From Saprospira sp. CCB-QB6 (lineage in GTDB: Bacteria; Bacteroidota; Bacteroidia; Chitinophagales; Saprospiraceae), in NCBI RefSeq assembly GCF_028464065.1, contig NZ_CP116808.1:3563501-3627500 (forward strand): 64,000 nucleotides of DNA, read 5' to 3'. The notes below the pieces were generated by a model. It ran no database searches, was not told the origin of the DNA, and was given only the letters and a program-made list of their open reading frames with translations. Shown in pieces: positions 26,446 through 35,501 of this stretch. How positions within the stretch are numbered: the stretch's first letter is position 1; each line of letters opens with the position of its first letter. Made by a program: the position numbers and the translations under genes.

Positions 26446-27015
26446 ATGAAGAACAAAACTATTTTCGATCGGATTAAAAGCGGAGAAATAATTCCACATG
26501 CGGATGCAAATTATGCAGAGGTCGGTCGTGTTTGCGAAAAGAAACGCCCACTTATTCGCGCAATGAATCGAGCAGACAAAGATGCGGAAATCCAAGAGAT
26601 CTGGGAAAAAATCACGGGCCAAAAAATGGCCGAGAATAGCTGCGTTTTTACCCCCTTTCATACTAACTACGGCGGAAACATTCGGTTAGGCGAAGGGGTT
26701 TTTATCAATCATAATTGTTCCTTTCTAGATTTAGGCGGAATCCGCATTGATAATGGGGTGATGATTGGACCAAATGTTTGTCTTACTTCAGAAGGGCACC
26801 CTGTTGCCCCCAGTCAAAGACAAAGTATGAAGGCGGCTCCCATTCATATTAAAGAACATGCTTGGATTGGCGCCAATGCCTGCATTTTAGCCGGAGTAAC
26901 AGTGGGGCGACATGCTATTGTTGCCGCAGGCGCAGTAGTGACCAAAGATGTTCCCGATTATGTGGTGGTAGGCGGTTGCCCCGCCAAAGTCATTAAATCA
27001 ATTCCCAAAGTCTAA
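26446..27015 (+). CDS. maltose/galactoside O-acetyltransferase-like enzyme
   Basis: A 189-residue hexapeptide-repeat acyltransferase from the ATG at 26446; a longer frame begins upstream of the promoter and is rejected. The left-handed beta-helix is visible as [18 protein letters not shown]...[14 protein letters not shown] and ends with [20 protein letters not shown]. The catalytic His is probably that of TSEGHPV. It should acetylate a sugar hydroxyl from acetyl-CoA in the cytoplasm. First of three tightly packed genes (3 bp, then a 1 bp overlap). Confidence 0.9.
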   Translation: MKNKTIFDRIKSGEIIPHADANYAEVGRVCEKKRPLIRAMNRADKDAEIQEIWEKITGQKMAENSCVFTPFHTNYGGNIRLGEGVFINHNCSFLDLGGIRIDNGVMIGPNVCLTSEGHPVAPSQRQSMKAAPIHIKEHAWIGANACILAGVTVGRHAIVAAGAVVTKDVPDYVVVGGCPAKVIKSIPKV

Positions 27016-27018
27016 TTT

Positions 27019-27372
27019 ATGCAATTTCAATTAGTCAATGAGCGCTTTACGCTCCATGGACGATTATTTGACAACTCCTGGACTAAAGCATTAAGCCAAC
27101 AACTTCCGCTAAAACAATTATTGGTAGAAGATTATGCTGGCTGCGAGAAAATCATGCGCCTACCCAAAAAATTAGCCGTATCTAAATCGGCAGCAGGGCA
27201 TGCCGCCAGAGCAGGAGAACTCTGTTATTATTCTCCCTGGGGCAATCTTTGCCTCTTTTATAAAGATTTCCGCTATGCAGATGGACTAGTGCTTTTGGGC
27301 CAAGTTCATGAACCTGTCCAAAATTGGTCGAGCATAGATGATATTAACTTGAATTTTCAACTTCTACACTAA
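27019..27372 (+). CDS. cyclophilin-like fold protein
   Basis: A 117-residue protein. The segment GELCYYSPWGNLCLFYKDF, followed by LVLLGQV, is the signature I know from the small cyclophilin-like family (TM1367 type), which folds like cyclophilin without proven isomerase activity. It lies 3 bp after the acetyltransferase gene, and its stop overlaps the next start (TAATG), so the three genes are an operon. Its role is unknown. Confidence 0.7.
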   Translation: MQFQLVNERFTLHGRLFDNSWTKALSQQLPLKQLLVEDYAGCEKIMRLPKKLAVSKSAAGHAARAGELCYYSPWGNLCLFYKDFRYADGLVLLGQVHEPVQNWSSIDDINLNFQLLH

Positions 27373-27878
27373 TGAGATACTCAATTATTTTTTTTCAACT
27401 TCTGATTCTTGCTAGCTTTTTTACAGCCTGTCAAGAACCAACTATAAAACAAGAGGAAAGCATGGAAAACAATGCAAAAAAAGTCGAAGCGATTTTCCCT
27501 CAGGGCCAAAAAGGACCCGCTGAAGTGTTTACTGGAAATGCTTACAACTATGGCCTAGTTGCCCCCGATGATGTATTCACTACTGCAGTCGGAAATGTTT
27601 ACTTTGAGCCCGGTGCTCGTAGCAACTGGCATAGCCACCCTGCTGGACAAATTTTGATCATTACCGATGGCGTTGGCTACCACCAAGTAGAAGGCGGCGA
27701 AATCGAAATCATCAAAAAGGGAGATGTTGTAAAATGTCCACCCAATGTGAAACACTGGCATGGCGCTAGCGCACACACTGGTTTGCAACAACTCTATATT
27801 GTTCCTAATGTAGAAAAAGGAATCGTAGACTGGATGGAGGCCGTAAATGAAGAACAGTACGGCCAAGCAGAAAAATAA
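27372..27878 (+). CDS. cupin-domain lipoprotein
   Basis: A 168-residue protein with a lipoprotein-type start (ILASFFTAC) and a single cupin barrel. Cupin motif 1 is NWHSHPAGQILIITDGVGYH and motif 2 covers KGDVVKCPPNVKHWHGA, so the metal ligands are the two His, Gln/Glu and final His. It resembles the cupins annotated as quercetinase-like or (R)-mandelonitrile-lyase-like; substrate cannot be told. Last gene of the operon that starts at 26446. Confidence 0.8.
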   Translation: MRYSIIFFQLLILASFFTACQEPTIKQEESMENNAKKVEAIFPQGQKGPAEVFTGNAYNYGLVAPDDVFTTAVGNVYFEPGARSNWHSHPAGQILIITDGVGYHQVEGGEIEIIKKGDVVKCPPNVKHWHGASAHTGLQQLYIVPNVEKGIVDWMEAVNEEQYGQAEK

Positions 27879-27916
27879 TCTATAGAAAATGCCCAATTTC
27901 TATTGGCCCAAAACAA

Positions 27917-27948
27917 AAAAGGACTAGCAATTCATGCTAGTCCTTTTC
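27917..27948. terminator. bidirectional terminator
   Basis: GGACTAGCA (27921-27929) pairs with TGCTAGTCC (27935-27943), with A-run before and T-run after. It serves both the cupin operon (+) and the IscA gene (-). Confidence 0.88.
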
Positions 27949-27974
27949 ATTTTTTAAGTCGTCTTGTCCTGATC

Positions 27975-28334
27975 TTAGGCTGAAAAAGAAGTGCCACAAC
28001 CACAGGTCTCTTCCGCATTAGGGTTGTTAAAGGTAAATCCTCGGTTATTGAGGCCATCCTGAAAATCAATCTCAATGCCTAGCAAATAAATTGCATGGGC
28101 CCGATCCATAAACACTTTTATACCATTGATGACGAACTCATCATCATCGGCCCCCTTTTCATCAAAGCCCAAAATGTACGAGAAACCAGCACAACCGCCA
28201 CCCTTTACGCCTACGCGCAAACCATGACCATCTGCAATGTTCTCCGTTTCTTTAATTCTGAGGAGCTGCTTTACGGCCCCATCCGTTAATACGATTGGAT
28301 TTTCCATCTGAGGGGTATTTTTTTCTGTAGACAT
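27975..28334 (-). CDS. IscA/ErpA-type iron-sulfur assembly protein
   Basis: A 119-residue A-type Fe-S carrier. The three conserved cysteines are C48 (GGGCAGFSY) and C111-G-C113 (ETCGCGTSF). It delivers or holds [Fe-S] clusters for cytoplasmic apoproteins. No suf or isc genes are adjacent. Subtype (IscA, SufA, ErpA) is not decidable here. A TAGCTTTG box lies just upstream. Confidence 0.93.
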   Translation of the reverse strand: MSTEKNTPQMENPIVLTDGAVKQLLRIKETENIADGHGLRVGVKGGGCAGFSYILGFDEKGADDDEFVINGIKVFMDRAHAIYLLGIEIDFQDGLNNRGFTFNNPNAEETCGCGTSFSA

Positions 28335-28354
28335 ATATTCAAGTTTGTAGCTAG

Positions 28355-28362
28355 CAAAGCTA
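28355..28362 (-). promoter_or_regulatory. -7 box of the IscA gene
   Basis: TAGCTTTG on the minus strand is an exact TAnnTTTG match 21 bp before the start codon. No clear -33 TTTG was seen. Confidence 0.5.
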
Positions 28363-28439
28363 AGGATTATTTTTGAAACTCCCTGCCTTATTTAGATGCT
28401 ATCTTAACAGCTCTTCCCTAAAAAGAGTTTAGCCCAGAA

Positions 28440-28865
28440 TTAGTTTTCTTTTTTACTGCTATCTGCAGAAATTTGCGCCTTATCTAAGGCCTCGGCTGGC
28501 GAGTTTTTATCTTTTTTAGCTTTGCCACTAAAGGCTAATTCATGTGCTAAGAGCGCCTCTACGACCTTTTCATAAAGCGATTCTAAGGCCGCTGGATCGC
28601 TCATATAGGCCTGCATGCTCTGCTGAAATTTCTCTGGCGCCATCTGGTGTATCTGGAAAACCGTGGCATATTGCTCCGCCGCTAAACTATCTCGACTCAA
28701 AACACTCAAACTATTATAATCCGCAATTTTAGCTTCTGCCAAATGGATATCTACCAAAAAGGGAATCATCTCCTCTTCCGATAATAATGGCGTTTCGGTC
28801 TCCAATGGTCGATAACAACTCAACAACAAGAAAAAACAACTACAATAAATAAGGACTCTCCTCAT
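28440..28865 (-). CDS. DUF4296 lipoprotein
   Basis: A 141-residue lipoprotein (FFLLLSC, Cys17) with the DUF4296 core MIPFLVDIHLAEAKIADY, then helices and a charged tail. The family is common and nearly restricted to Bacteroidota, and its function is unknown. It lies divergent to the AsmA-like gene across two multi-stem repeats. Confidence 0.85.
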   Translation of the reverse strand: MRRVLIYCSCFFLLLSCYRPLETETPLLSEEEMIPFLVDIHLAEAKIADYNSLSVLSRDSLAAEQYATVFQIHQMAPEKFQQSMQAYMSDPAALESLYEKVVEALLAHELAFSGKAKKDKNSPAEALDKAQISADSSKKEN

Positions 28866-28885
28866 GATTTTCTTTTTTATGTTTT

Positions 28886-29021
28886 GGGGGCCGCGGCCGG
28901 CTAGCCGGCCGCCGCTATGCTGCGGGGCTCACAGGTCTGTTCGGCCCTTCAGCCGCCTTTGGCGGCTTCGGTCTGCGGCTGCGCCGCACCCACTCCGCAG
29001 CGCTGGCCCAAACTGGCCCTT
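28886..29021 (-). repeat. multi-stem repeat copy 10 (type C)
   Basis: The ends pair as GGGCC/GGCCC. P2 is TGCGGC-GCA-GCCGCA and P3 is AGCCGCC-AAA-GGCGGCT. An extra GCCGGC palindrome sits at the gene-facing end, 20 bp before the DUF4296 start. Confidence 0.88.
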
Positions 29022-29100
29022 GGCAAATAACATAAAAAAAACGCAGGCAGACAAGCTTTCTTTTGCTTTATGAAAAAGGCAATGCCAGTTGGTCCAAGAA

Positions 29101-29254
29101 GGCGGCGAACCGCCGCCGAGGAGCGCAGCGACGACTGGCTGAGGGGCTGGAGCAGGGCCGCCAAAGGCGGCAGACCAAAGCCCGTAGGGCTGCAGGGCCG
29201 AGCGAGCAGCGAGCCAGCGCATAGCCCGACCCAGCCGCAGGCTGGGGCAGCCCC
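29101..29254 (+). repeat. multi-stem repeat copy 11 (type B)
   Basis: The core starts GGCTG at 29136 and ends CAGCC. P2 is GCCGCC-AAA-GGCGGC and P3 is AGCCC-GTA-GGGCT. A further hairpin GGCGGCGAACCGCCGCC precedes it. The last hairpin is CCCAGCC-GCA-GGCTGGG. With copy 10 it forms an inverted pair between two divergent genes; the 455 bp gap holds no gene. Confidence 0.9.
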
Positions 29255-29320
29255 AAAAAAAAATAGCCACAAAGCTCCTCCTTTGAGTCCTAATTTTTAC
29301 CTTTAAAAAAAACTCAGTGT

Positions 29321-32300
29321 ATGAAAAAATGGATAAAGTATTCTCTGATTGGATTGCTTAGCTTTCTAGTCATCTTTGTGGTCGCAGCCATTACGCTGCC
29401 CATGATCTTTAAAGAAGATATCGAAAAATTAGTCAAGGAGGCAGCCAACGAACAGCTCAATGCCACCCTAGATTTTGACGAGACCGATCTCTCGCTTATC
29501 TGGACCTTTCCCAATTTTGCCTTTGATCTTAAGGGCTTGAAGTTGACGGGCCAAGAAGAATTTGATGGCCTGAAACTAGCCGATGTGAAACGCATTAGCC
29601 TGCGCCTCAACCTTTTTCAAGTGATTTCGGGCAATTATGCCGTCAACTCATTGGTTTTTGAAGAGCCCAAGTTCTATGTCAAGGTCCTCAAAAATGGAAA
29701 GGCCAATTATGACATCATGAAAACGGATAGCAGCGCTACCACAGAAGAAGAGGAAACGAGCAGCAGCGAAAGTAGCGATGTTCAGTTTGCGCTCCGCTCT
29801 TACCAAATTATTGAGGGCGAAATTACCTATGATGATGCCCCCAATGCCGCATTTTTGCAAATCAAAGGCCTAAATCATAAGGGCTCTGGCGATATGAGCC
29901 TAGAGCAATTTGATTTTTATACCAGCACCCAAATGCAGTCGCTCCAACTCAATTATGATGGCGTGAGCTACCTCAATAAAGCCGTGCTTGATGCCGACAT
30001 CAATATTGGCGTAGGCATGAAGGAGGACGAAATGAGCTTTACGCTACTCGATAACCAACTTCAACTCAATGCCCTAAAATTAGGCGCAGAAGGAGCCGTA
30101 CTCATGAAGGGCGATGACATTATTTTTAAAGAACTTAAGTTTTCGGCCCCCAACAATAATTTTGCTAGCTTGCTTTCTATGGTGCCCGCCGCCTATATTG
30201 AAGGCTTTGAAAGCGTAAAAACCGCTGGCGATTTTAGTCTGAGCGGAGCGGTAAATGGTACCTTCAACGAAAAGAGCTATCCCGCCTTTAATATGGCCCT
30301 ACAAGCCGCTAACGGGACCTTTCAATATCCCGATTTACCCATGGGCGTGAGCGATATTGGCGTAGACCTCAAAATCAATAGCCCCTCTTCAGATTTGGAT
30401 AAATTGACGGTAGATTTGAAGAAATTTGCCTTCAAATTGGGCCAAAATCCCTTCTCGGCCTCGCTTTCTCTCAAAACGCCTATGAGCGATCCCGATATCA
30501 AAAGCGCGGTGGAAGGCAAAATCAATCTAGCTGAACTCTCTAAGGCCTTTCCTATGGAAGGTAGCAGCATGGCCGGCCTGATCGAGGCCCAACTCAAGGC
30601 CAATACTCGCATGTCTTATGTGACCGAACAAAAATATGATAAGGTCGATATGCAAGGAAAATTAGGCATCGAAAACATGATTTACCTCATGGAAGGTATG
30701 CCCGATATTCGCATCAAAAAGATGATGATGCTCTTTAGTCCCAATGATGTGGACCTCCAAGCCTTTGACCTCAAAATGGGCAAAAGCGATATTCAGGCCC
30801 AAGGAAAATTAGACAACCTACTCACTTATTTTTCTGGCGATAAAATCATGACCGGAAACCTTAAAGTGACTTCTCATTTGCTCGACCTCAACGAACTGAT
30901 GGGCGATACAACCACTACCTCCGAGGAGGAAATGGCCGCTACCAATATGACCGATACCACAACAGCAATCAATCAGGAGGAAATCTTTGATCGCTGGGAT
31001 TTTGCCGCAGACTTTAGCTGCGATAAAATGGTCTATGATGTCTACGAAATGAAAAACATGAAGGCTGCAGGTAAATTCTCGCCCAGCCGTGCCAAAATGA
31101 GCAACTTTGAACTGCTCATCAATAAAGTGGATATCAAAGCAGATGGCCAACTCGATAATGTTTTTGGCTACCTCTTTAAAAATGAGTTGCTTAAAGGAGA
31201 ATTGAATCTCTACTCTAATTACATGAACGTCAATCAGTTCATGACCGAGGACGGCAGTGCCACAGAACCCGAAGCAGCACCTGCACCCGCCGATCCTAGC
31301 ACCGCAGAAACAGCCTTTGAACCCATTTTGGTCCCTGCCAATATTGATTTTCACATGAAGGCCCGCTTCAAAAAGTTTATCTATGATGTCTATCAGCTAG
31401 ATAATGTGGCTGGCGACCTCCGCGTCTATGAAGAAAAGGTAGAAATGACCAATTTGAGCTGTAACGCTTTTGGCGGGAGCATTGTCCTAAACGGAGAATA
31501 CAACAGCCAAGATCCCAAAGCGCCCAAGTTCAACTTCGCCTATGATGTGGCCCAACTCGATTTTGCCAAAATTGCAGAAGGGGTCCCTCTAGTGGCCACT
31601 TTTGCCCCCATTATGAAGGGGATGCTCGGGAAGTTTAACTCTAAGTTTAGCCTAAACGGAATTCTAGAGCCTAATCTTTATCCTGATATGGCTAGCCTCA
31701 ATTCAGAAGGTTTGCTCGAAACTTTTGATGCGGTATTAAAAGGAAGTGCCCCCCTCAAGGGCCTTAGCCAAAAGCTGGGCATCAAAGCCCTAGAAAATAT
31801 TGAGATTCAAAATACACGCAACTTCTTTAAAATTAAGGACGGAAAACTGACCGTAGAGCCCTTTGCCTTTACGCAAAAAGGAATTGATATGACCTTTGGC
31901 GGGGCGCATGGTTTGGATCAAACGATGGACTACGACCTCAAGATGCGGGTACCCAAAGCCATGATCGATAATTCGGCAATTGGCGGAGCCACTCAGGCCG
32001 CAGGAAATCTACTTTCTAGTCAAGCCAGTAAGCTAGGCATTAAGGTGGAAGAGGCCGCATTTATCAACTTTGGCGTCGATATTACGGGCAATTTGAGCAA
32101 TCCCAAATTTAGCCCCAAGGTCCTCGGCGCCGAAGGCAAATCTGGAGAGTCTATGGGCGATCAAGTCAAAGATAACCTTAAAGAAGAGGCCGAAAAACTA
32201 AAGGCCGAGGCCGAAGCTAAAGTGAAAGAAGAAGCCGAACGCCTCAAGGCCGAGGCCGAAGAACGCGCCCGCAAAGAAGCCGAACGCCTAGCCGAAGAAG

Positions 32301-32461
32301 CTAAGGAGCGTGCCCGTAAAGAGGCCGAACGCTTGGCGGCTCAGGCGGCTTCTAGAGAAGAGGCCAAACGCATCCGAGATAGTATAGAAACGGCCGCCAA
32401 AGAGGCCGCAGATAGACTACTCAAAGACAAAATCAAAAATCCTTTTAAACGCAATAAATAA
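29321..32461 (+). CDS. AsmA-family protein
   Basis: A 1046-residue protein with one N-terminal membrane anchor (about 8-30) followed by the AsmA N-terminal domain (TLDFDETDLSLIWTFPNFAFDLKGLKL), long beta-rich repeats and an AsmA-like C-terminal domain (about 720-930; NTRNFFKIKDGKLTVEPF). This bridge-like class is linked to phospholipid transport between membranes. The last 120 residues are a highly charged helix built of EAERLKAEAEERARK-type repeats, an unusual tail likely to be a long single helix. Acidic linkers (SATTEEEETSSSESS, and an Ala/Pro-rich one near 640) interrupt the domain. Transcribed alone. Confidence 0.88.
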   Translation: MKKWIKYSLIGLLSFLVIFVVAAITLPMIFKEDIEKLVKEAANEQLNATLDFDETDLSLIWTFPNFAFDLKGLKLTGQEEFDGLKLADVKRISLRLNLFQVISGNYAVNSLVFEEPKFYVKVLKNGKANYDIMKTDSSATTEEEETSSSESSDVQFALRSYQIIEGEITYDDAPNAAFLQIKGLNHKGSGDMSLEQFDFYTSTQMQSLQLNYDGVSYLNKAVLDADINIGVGMKEDEMSFTLLDNQLQLNALKLGAEGAVLMKGDDIIFKELKFSAPNNNFASLLSMVPAAYIEGFESVKTAGDFSLSGAVNGTFNEKSYPAFNMALQAANGTFQYPDLPMGVSDIGVDLKINSPSSDLDKLTVDLKKFAFKLGQNPFSASLSLKTPMSDPDIKSAVEGKINLAELSKAFPMEGSSMAGLIEAQLKANTRMSYVTEQKYDKVDMQGKLGIENMIYLMEGMPDIRIKKMMMLFSPNDVDLQAFDLKMGKSDIQAQGKLDNLLTYFSGDKIMTGNLKVTSHLLDLNELMGDTTTTSEEEMAATNMTDTTTAINQEEIFDRWDFAADFSCDKMVYDVYEMKNMKAAGKFSPSRAKMSNFELLINKVDIKADGQLDNVFGYLFKNELLKGELNLYSNYMNVNQFMTEDGSATEPEAAPAPADPSTAETAFEPILVPANIDFHMKARFKKFIYDVYQLDNVAGDLRVYEEKVEMTNLSCNAFGGSIVLNGEYNSQDPKAPKFNFAYDVAQLDFAKIAEGVPLVATFAPIMKGMLGKFNSKFSLNGILEPNLYPDMASLNSEGLLETFDAVLKGSAPLKGLSQKLGIKALENIEIQNTRNFFKIKDGKLTVEPFAFTQKGIDMTFGGAHGLDQTMDYDLKMRVPKAMIDNSAIGGATQAAGNLLSSQASKLGIKVEEAAFINFGVDITGNLSNPKFSPKVLGAEGKSGESMGDQVKDNLKEEAEKLKAEAEAKVKEEAERLKAEAEERARKEAERLAEEAKERARKEAERLAAQAASREEAKRIRDSIETAAKEAADRLLKDKIKNPFKRNK

Positions 32462-32472
32462 GGGATGGATTT

Positions 32473-32587
32473 GGGGCTGCCCCAGCCTGCGGCTGGGTCG
32501 GGCTATGCGCTGGCTCGCTGCTCGCTCGGCCCTGCAGCCCTACGGGCTTTGGTCTGGCCTTCGGCCACCAGCTACTATCCCTCAGCC
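32473..32587 (-). repeat. multi-stem repeat copy 12 (type B)
   Basis: GGGGCTG end 12 bp after the AsmA-like stop. P2 is TGGCC-GAA-GGCCA and P3 is AGCCC-GTA-GGGCT. The rest of the 304 bp gap has only short GC hairpins (for example GGCGGCTTGCCGCC near 32644). Confidence 0.9.
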
Positions 32588-32765
32588 AAAAAAGGCATCG
32601 CTTCGCGATCGTTAAAATAGGAGAGGGGCAAAGCCCCTCCCTTTAGGCGGCTTGCCGCCTATTGGACCAATTATTTTGTTGGGGCTTTCCTCCAATAAAG
32701 TGTAAATTGGGGCGGCTATTTGGCCGCCCTTTTTTTGCCCAATTTAAATCAGTTGTCAAACTACT

Positions 32766-33428
32766 ATGAAATACTTCTTCCTGCTCTGTTCTGTTTTCTT
32801 CCTTTTTCAAGGCCCCCTTTTTGCCCAAGAAATTGATAGCTTGGCCCTAAAAAAGACCTATAGCAGTAGCCTTTGGCCAGAAGGCGAAGCCCCCAAAGCC
32901 TGGGGCTGGGGACAAAGTATTTTGCTAGAGTTTAGCGCCTACCGTTGGGATCAACAACGACAAGAATCCCTCTCGCCACAACCTCAAAGTATTGGGCAAC
33001 TCCTGAATGTTTTGCCTGGCCTACACATGAGCATTTGGGGGGGCAACCGCAAAAGCTTTCTCTTCTCTTTGGAGGGAGGATTGAGCTATTATCCCTTTAG
33101 CCGAGATATTGGACCCAAAAAAAATGCAATTCGATCTACTTTAGCCGCCCCCCTTATGCTAAAAGGACATTGGTTGCTCGACTCTTCTTATAAACAAAAT
33201 CGCAGAACCCCCTTCAAAAGCTTTTTGAGCCTCGGCTATGGCCAAGAATGGGTGTATTTGGGCCACAATATCAATGGTAGCGAAGCCAAATGGCTGCATA
33301 TTGTAGAACTTTGCCGAGGTAGCACAGTAGATGGCTTCTCTTTGCAAACTTTCTTTAAAGTAGGCTGGGGCCAAAAAGATGCCCTACTGGCCCAATTTGG
33401 AATCCGCCTAGGCTGGGACGGATTTTAA
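32766..33428 (+). CDS. secreted outer-membrane-barrel-like protein
   Basis: A 220-residue protein with signal peptide ending FFLFQGPLFAQ. The mature part has alternating aromatic beta strands (LLEFSAYRWD, FLFSLEGGLSYYPF, FLSLGYGQEWVYLG, FFKVGWGQKDALLAQFGIRLGW), which suggests a small outer-membrane beta-barrel. No family is recognised. Monocistronic, with a strong terminator. Confidence 0.65.
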   Translation: MKYFFLLCSVFFLFQGPLFAQEIDSLALKKTYSSSLWPEGEAPKAWGWGQSILLEFSAYRWDQQRQESLSPQPQSIGQLLNVLPGLHMSIWGGNRKSFLFSLEGGLSYYPFSRDIGPKKNAIRSTLAAPLMLKGHWLLDSSYKQNRRTPFKSFLSLGYGQEWVYLGHNINGSEAKWLHIVELCRGSTVDGFSLQTFFKVGWGQKDALLAQFGIRLGWDGF

Positions 33429-33450
33429 TATAGCAGAGCCCAATAACTCA

Positions 33451-33484
33451 AAAGGCCCAAAACCTAGGTTTTGGGCCTTTTTTT
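33451..33484 (+). terminator. rho-independent terminator (perfect palindrome)
   Basis: AAAGGCCCAAAACC (33451-33464) pairs with its complement at 33467-33480 around TA, then T-run. It follows the barrel-like gene. Confidence 0.9.
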
Positions 33485-33586
33485 ATGCCAATGTGTTAGC
33501 AATTTGTTAAAAATGGAAATAATGTAACAAAATGAAAAAAGGCAAAAGTTTGGTCTGGAGGTGAACTAGTTCGGTCTGAAGGTGGA

Positions 33587-33690
33587 GACTGTTCAGGATT
33601 TTGTGTATTAGAATAAAATTTGGGCCTTTAGCTTGTTAGGATTTGGCCAATAGTCGCCTAGGGACAAGCCCCTAGGCGACTATTGGCCTT
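33587..33690 (+). repeat. two-copy repeat with 19 bp hairpin, copy a
   Basis: Begins ACTGTTCAGGATTTTGTGTA and runs through TTTAGCTTG to a perfect 19 bp stem (33645-33663 with 33670-33688). A second, decayed copy is at 51883-51988. The opening resembles inverted-repeat ends of IS256-type elements, so a solo IS end is possible (inference). No coding sequence is attached. Confidence 0.6.
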
Positions 33691-33725
33691 TTATAATGGC
33701 TGTAGGCTTCAACCTACAGTAAAAA

Positions 33726-33852
33726 GGGCCGACGGCCCGCAGGCCTAGGGGCCTGAAAGGGTGGCCGAAGGCCAGACCAAAGCCCGAAGGGCTGAAGGGC
33801 CGAGCGACCTGCGAGCCCTGCAAGGGCCCGGCCGCCGAAGGCGGCAGGCCCC
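33726..33852 (+). repeat. multi-stem repeat copy 13 (type A)
   Basis: Preceded by GGGCCGACGGCCC. P2 is TGGCC-GAA-GGCCA and P3 is AGCCC-GAA-GGGCT. A CTGTAGG...CCTACAG hairpin (about 33700-33720) lies just upstream, linking it to the second hairpin family. Lies in the 523 bp gene-free gap 33429-33951. Confidence 0.88.
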
Positions 33853-33951
33853 AAAAAATTAAACCTTTGAAAAAAACAGTCGTCTAAGCCCACTGTTAAA
33901 TAAAAGAACCTCTATTTTTACGCAAACTAGAAACAGTCTAAATTAAAACTT

Positions 33952-34404
33952 ATGAAGAAGAAGTGGATGAAACAGGGCCTTTTAGGCTTTTTGGCCTTGC
34001 TCTTAGTGGCTCAATTTTTCCAAATCCAAAAGGAAAACCCTACATTTGATGAGCAAGCAGACCTGATGGCCATTCATCAGCCGAATGAAAAGCAGAAAGC
34101 TTTATTGGAGGCGGCCTGCTATGATTGTCATAGTTATCAGACCGTTTATCCGTGGTACACTTATGTAGTGCCTGTGGGGCAATGGATCAACAATCATATT
34201 GAGCATGGGCGCAAGCATTTGAACTTTTCGGTTTGGGCCAGTTATGATGCGAAGAAGCAGGCGCACAAATTGGAGGAATGTATAGAGGAGATGGAGAAGG
34301 GGAAAATGCCTTTAAAATCTTATACTTGGACCCATGGCGACGCCAAACTATCGGCAGAGGATCAGGCGGAATTGCTTGCTTATTTTAAGCAAATAGCCAA
34401 ATAA
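33952..34404 (+). CDS. haem-binding domain protein
   Basis: A 150-residue protein with an N-terminal membrane anchor or uncleaved signal (about 8-24) and a single c-type haem motif C56-Y-D-C59-H60. Its surroundings (ACYDCHSYQTVYPWYTYVVPVGQWINNHIEHGRKHLNFSVW) match the Haem_bd family of periplasmic small cytochromes. It probably carries electrons in the periplasm; partner unknown. The next gene starts 4 bp downstream. Confidence 0.88.
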   Translation: MKKKWMKQGLLGFLALLLVAQFFQIQKENPTFDEQADLMAIHQPNEKQKALLEAACYDCHSYQTVYPWYTYVVPVGQWINNHIEHGRKHLNFSVWASYDAKKQAHKLEECIEEMEKGKMPLKSYTWTHGDAKLSAEDQAELLAYFKQIAK

Positions 34405-34408
34405 CCGT

Positions 34409-35311
34409 ATGAAAGGATTTTTTAGCTGGGGGCTGGGCCTCTTTTTGATGACAACAGCCACTGGCGCAGGGGCGCAAAGCGCTCATTTATATTGGTCTGC
34501 GGGAAGCGAAAACGGGCTTCCCACAGGCCTTTTTTGTGGAGAGCAGGCGCCTAAAAGCATAGAAATTGAGGGGCCTAAGGGAGAAACTATTACTGCTGAT
34601 TTGGCCCACTATCCCTTGCAATTGCCAGCCAATATGCAAGACTTTTGGGGCAAATCTTTTACTGTTTTAGCCCTGAATCCCTTTAGTGAATTGCCCAGCT
34701 TTTTCATTGGGCAGGGAGAGGGCGACTATTGGCAATTGCCCAGCAAAACGCCTTTCCCTTTGGCTTATAATGCCTTGAGTTTAGAAAAACTACAGCATAA
34801 ATATCAGGACTATTTACAGCTACAACAGGAGATCCACACCAAAGAATTGTTGCTGCGAGCCACCGAAGCCACGGCCAAAAAACAAAAAGAACAACTGAAA
34901 TTGGCCGAAGAGCAGGCAAAACGGACAGAACAGAGCCTTCAGGCTTGGGTCAATGAGCAAAGGCTAAGCGGTAAAGCCAAAGAAATTTGGCAGGAACTTT
35001 TGGCCCAATCGGCTAAAATTGACCAAAGCCTAATGCAGGTCTTTAAGCATAATGATATTGATGGCGCTCGCCGCCTAGCCGATCAAACCACAGCCTATGA
35101 ACGTTTTTTGCAGGCGGCCAAAAAAGAGGCGGCTTTTGATCAAATCGCTACGCAGTTTCAAACTTATGAGGGCAAAAGAGCCCAAAAAATTAGCAAAAGA
35201 CGGGCAGCCGATGTTTTGGCCCAGAAATTAGCCCAAACAAAAGCTAAAATTAGCCGCCTAAAAGAAGAGTGGGAAGCGCTCAAGGCCCAAAAAGAAGCAA
35301 TAGAAAAATAA
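34409..35311 (+). CDS. secreted coiled-coil protein
   Basis: A 300-residue protein with signal peptide (…LFLMTTATGAGAQS). About 110 residues with beta character are followed by a long Gln/Lys/Ala-rich coiled coil (about 128-300). It is 4 bp after the haem-binding gene and so likely cotranscribed, but the sequence gives no further hint of function. No family is recognised. Confidence 0.65.
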   Translation: MKGFFSWGLGLFLMTTATGAGAQSAHLYWSAGSENGLPTGLFCGEQAPKSIEIEGPKGETITADLAHYPLQLPANMQDFWGKSFTVLALNPFSELPSFFIGQGEGDYWQLPSKTPFPLAYNALSLEKLQHKYQDYLQLQQEIHTKELLLRATEATAKKQKEQLKLAEEQAKRTEQSLQAWVNEQRLSGKAKEIWQELLAQSAKIDQSLMQVFKHNDIDGARRLADQTTAYERFLQAAKKEAAFDQIATQFQTYEGKRAQKISKRRAADVLAQKLAQTKAKISRLKEEWEALKAQKEAIEK

Positions 35312-35501
35312 TAACAAATTTATTGCTCTGATAATCAGCGTATATGAAGCCAATGAGAAAGAACTAAGCAAAAAGTTCCAACTTTTAAGGCCTTAGCTTG
35401 TTTAGATTTTGTATAAAAAATGATAGCTTAGCAAGCATAAATATATGGCCAAATAAGCTGTCTATTTCATTCTATTACTTTACCCACAAAATAAGAAAAT
35501 T

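Noticed and set aside
29068-29306. Small proteins overlapping on both strands between the DUF4296 and AsmA genes
   Set aside because: They lie wholly in repeat copies 10 and 11 and are rich in Arg/Pro/Ala from GC-rich repeats; no start signal or conserved motif.
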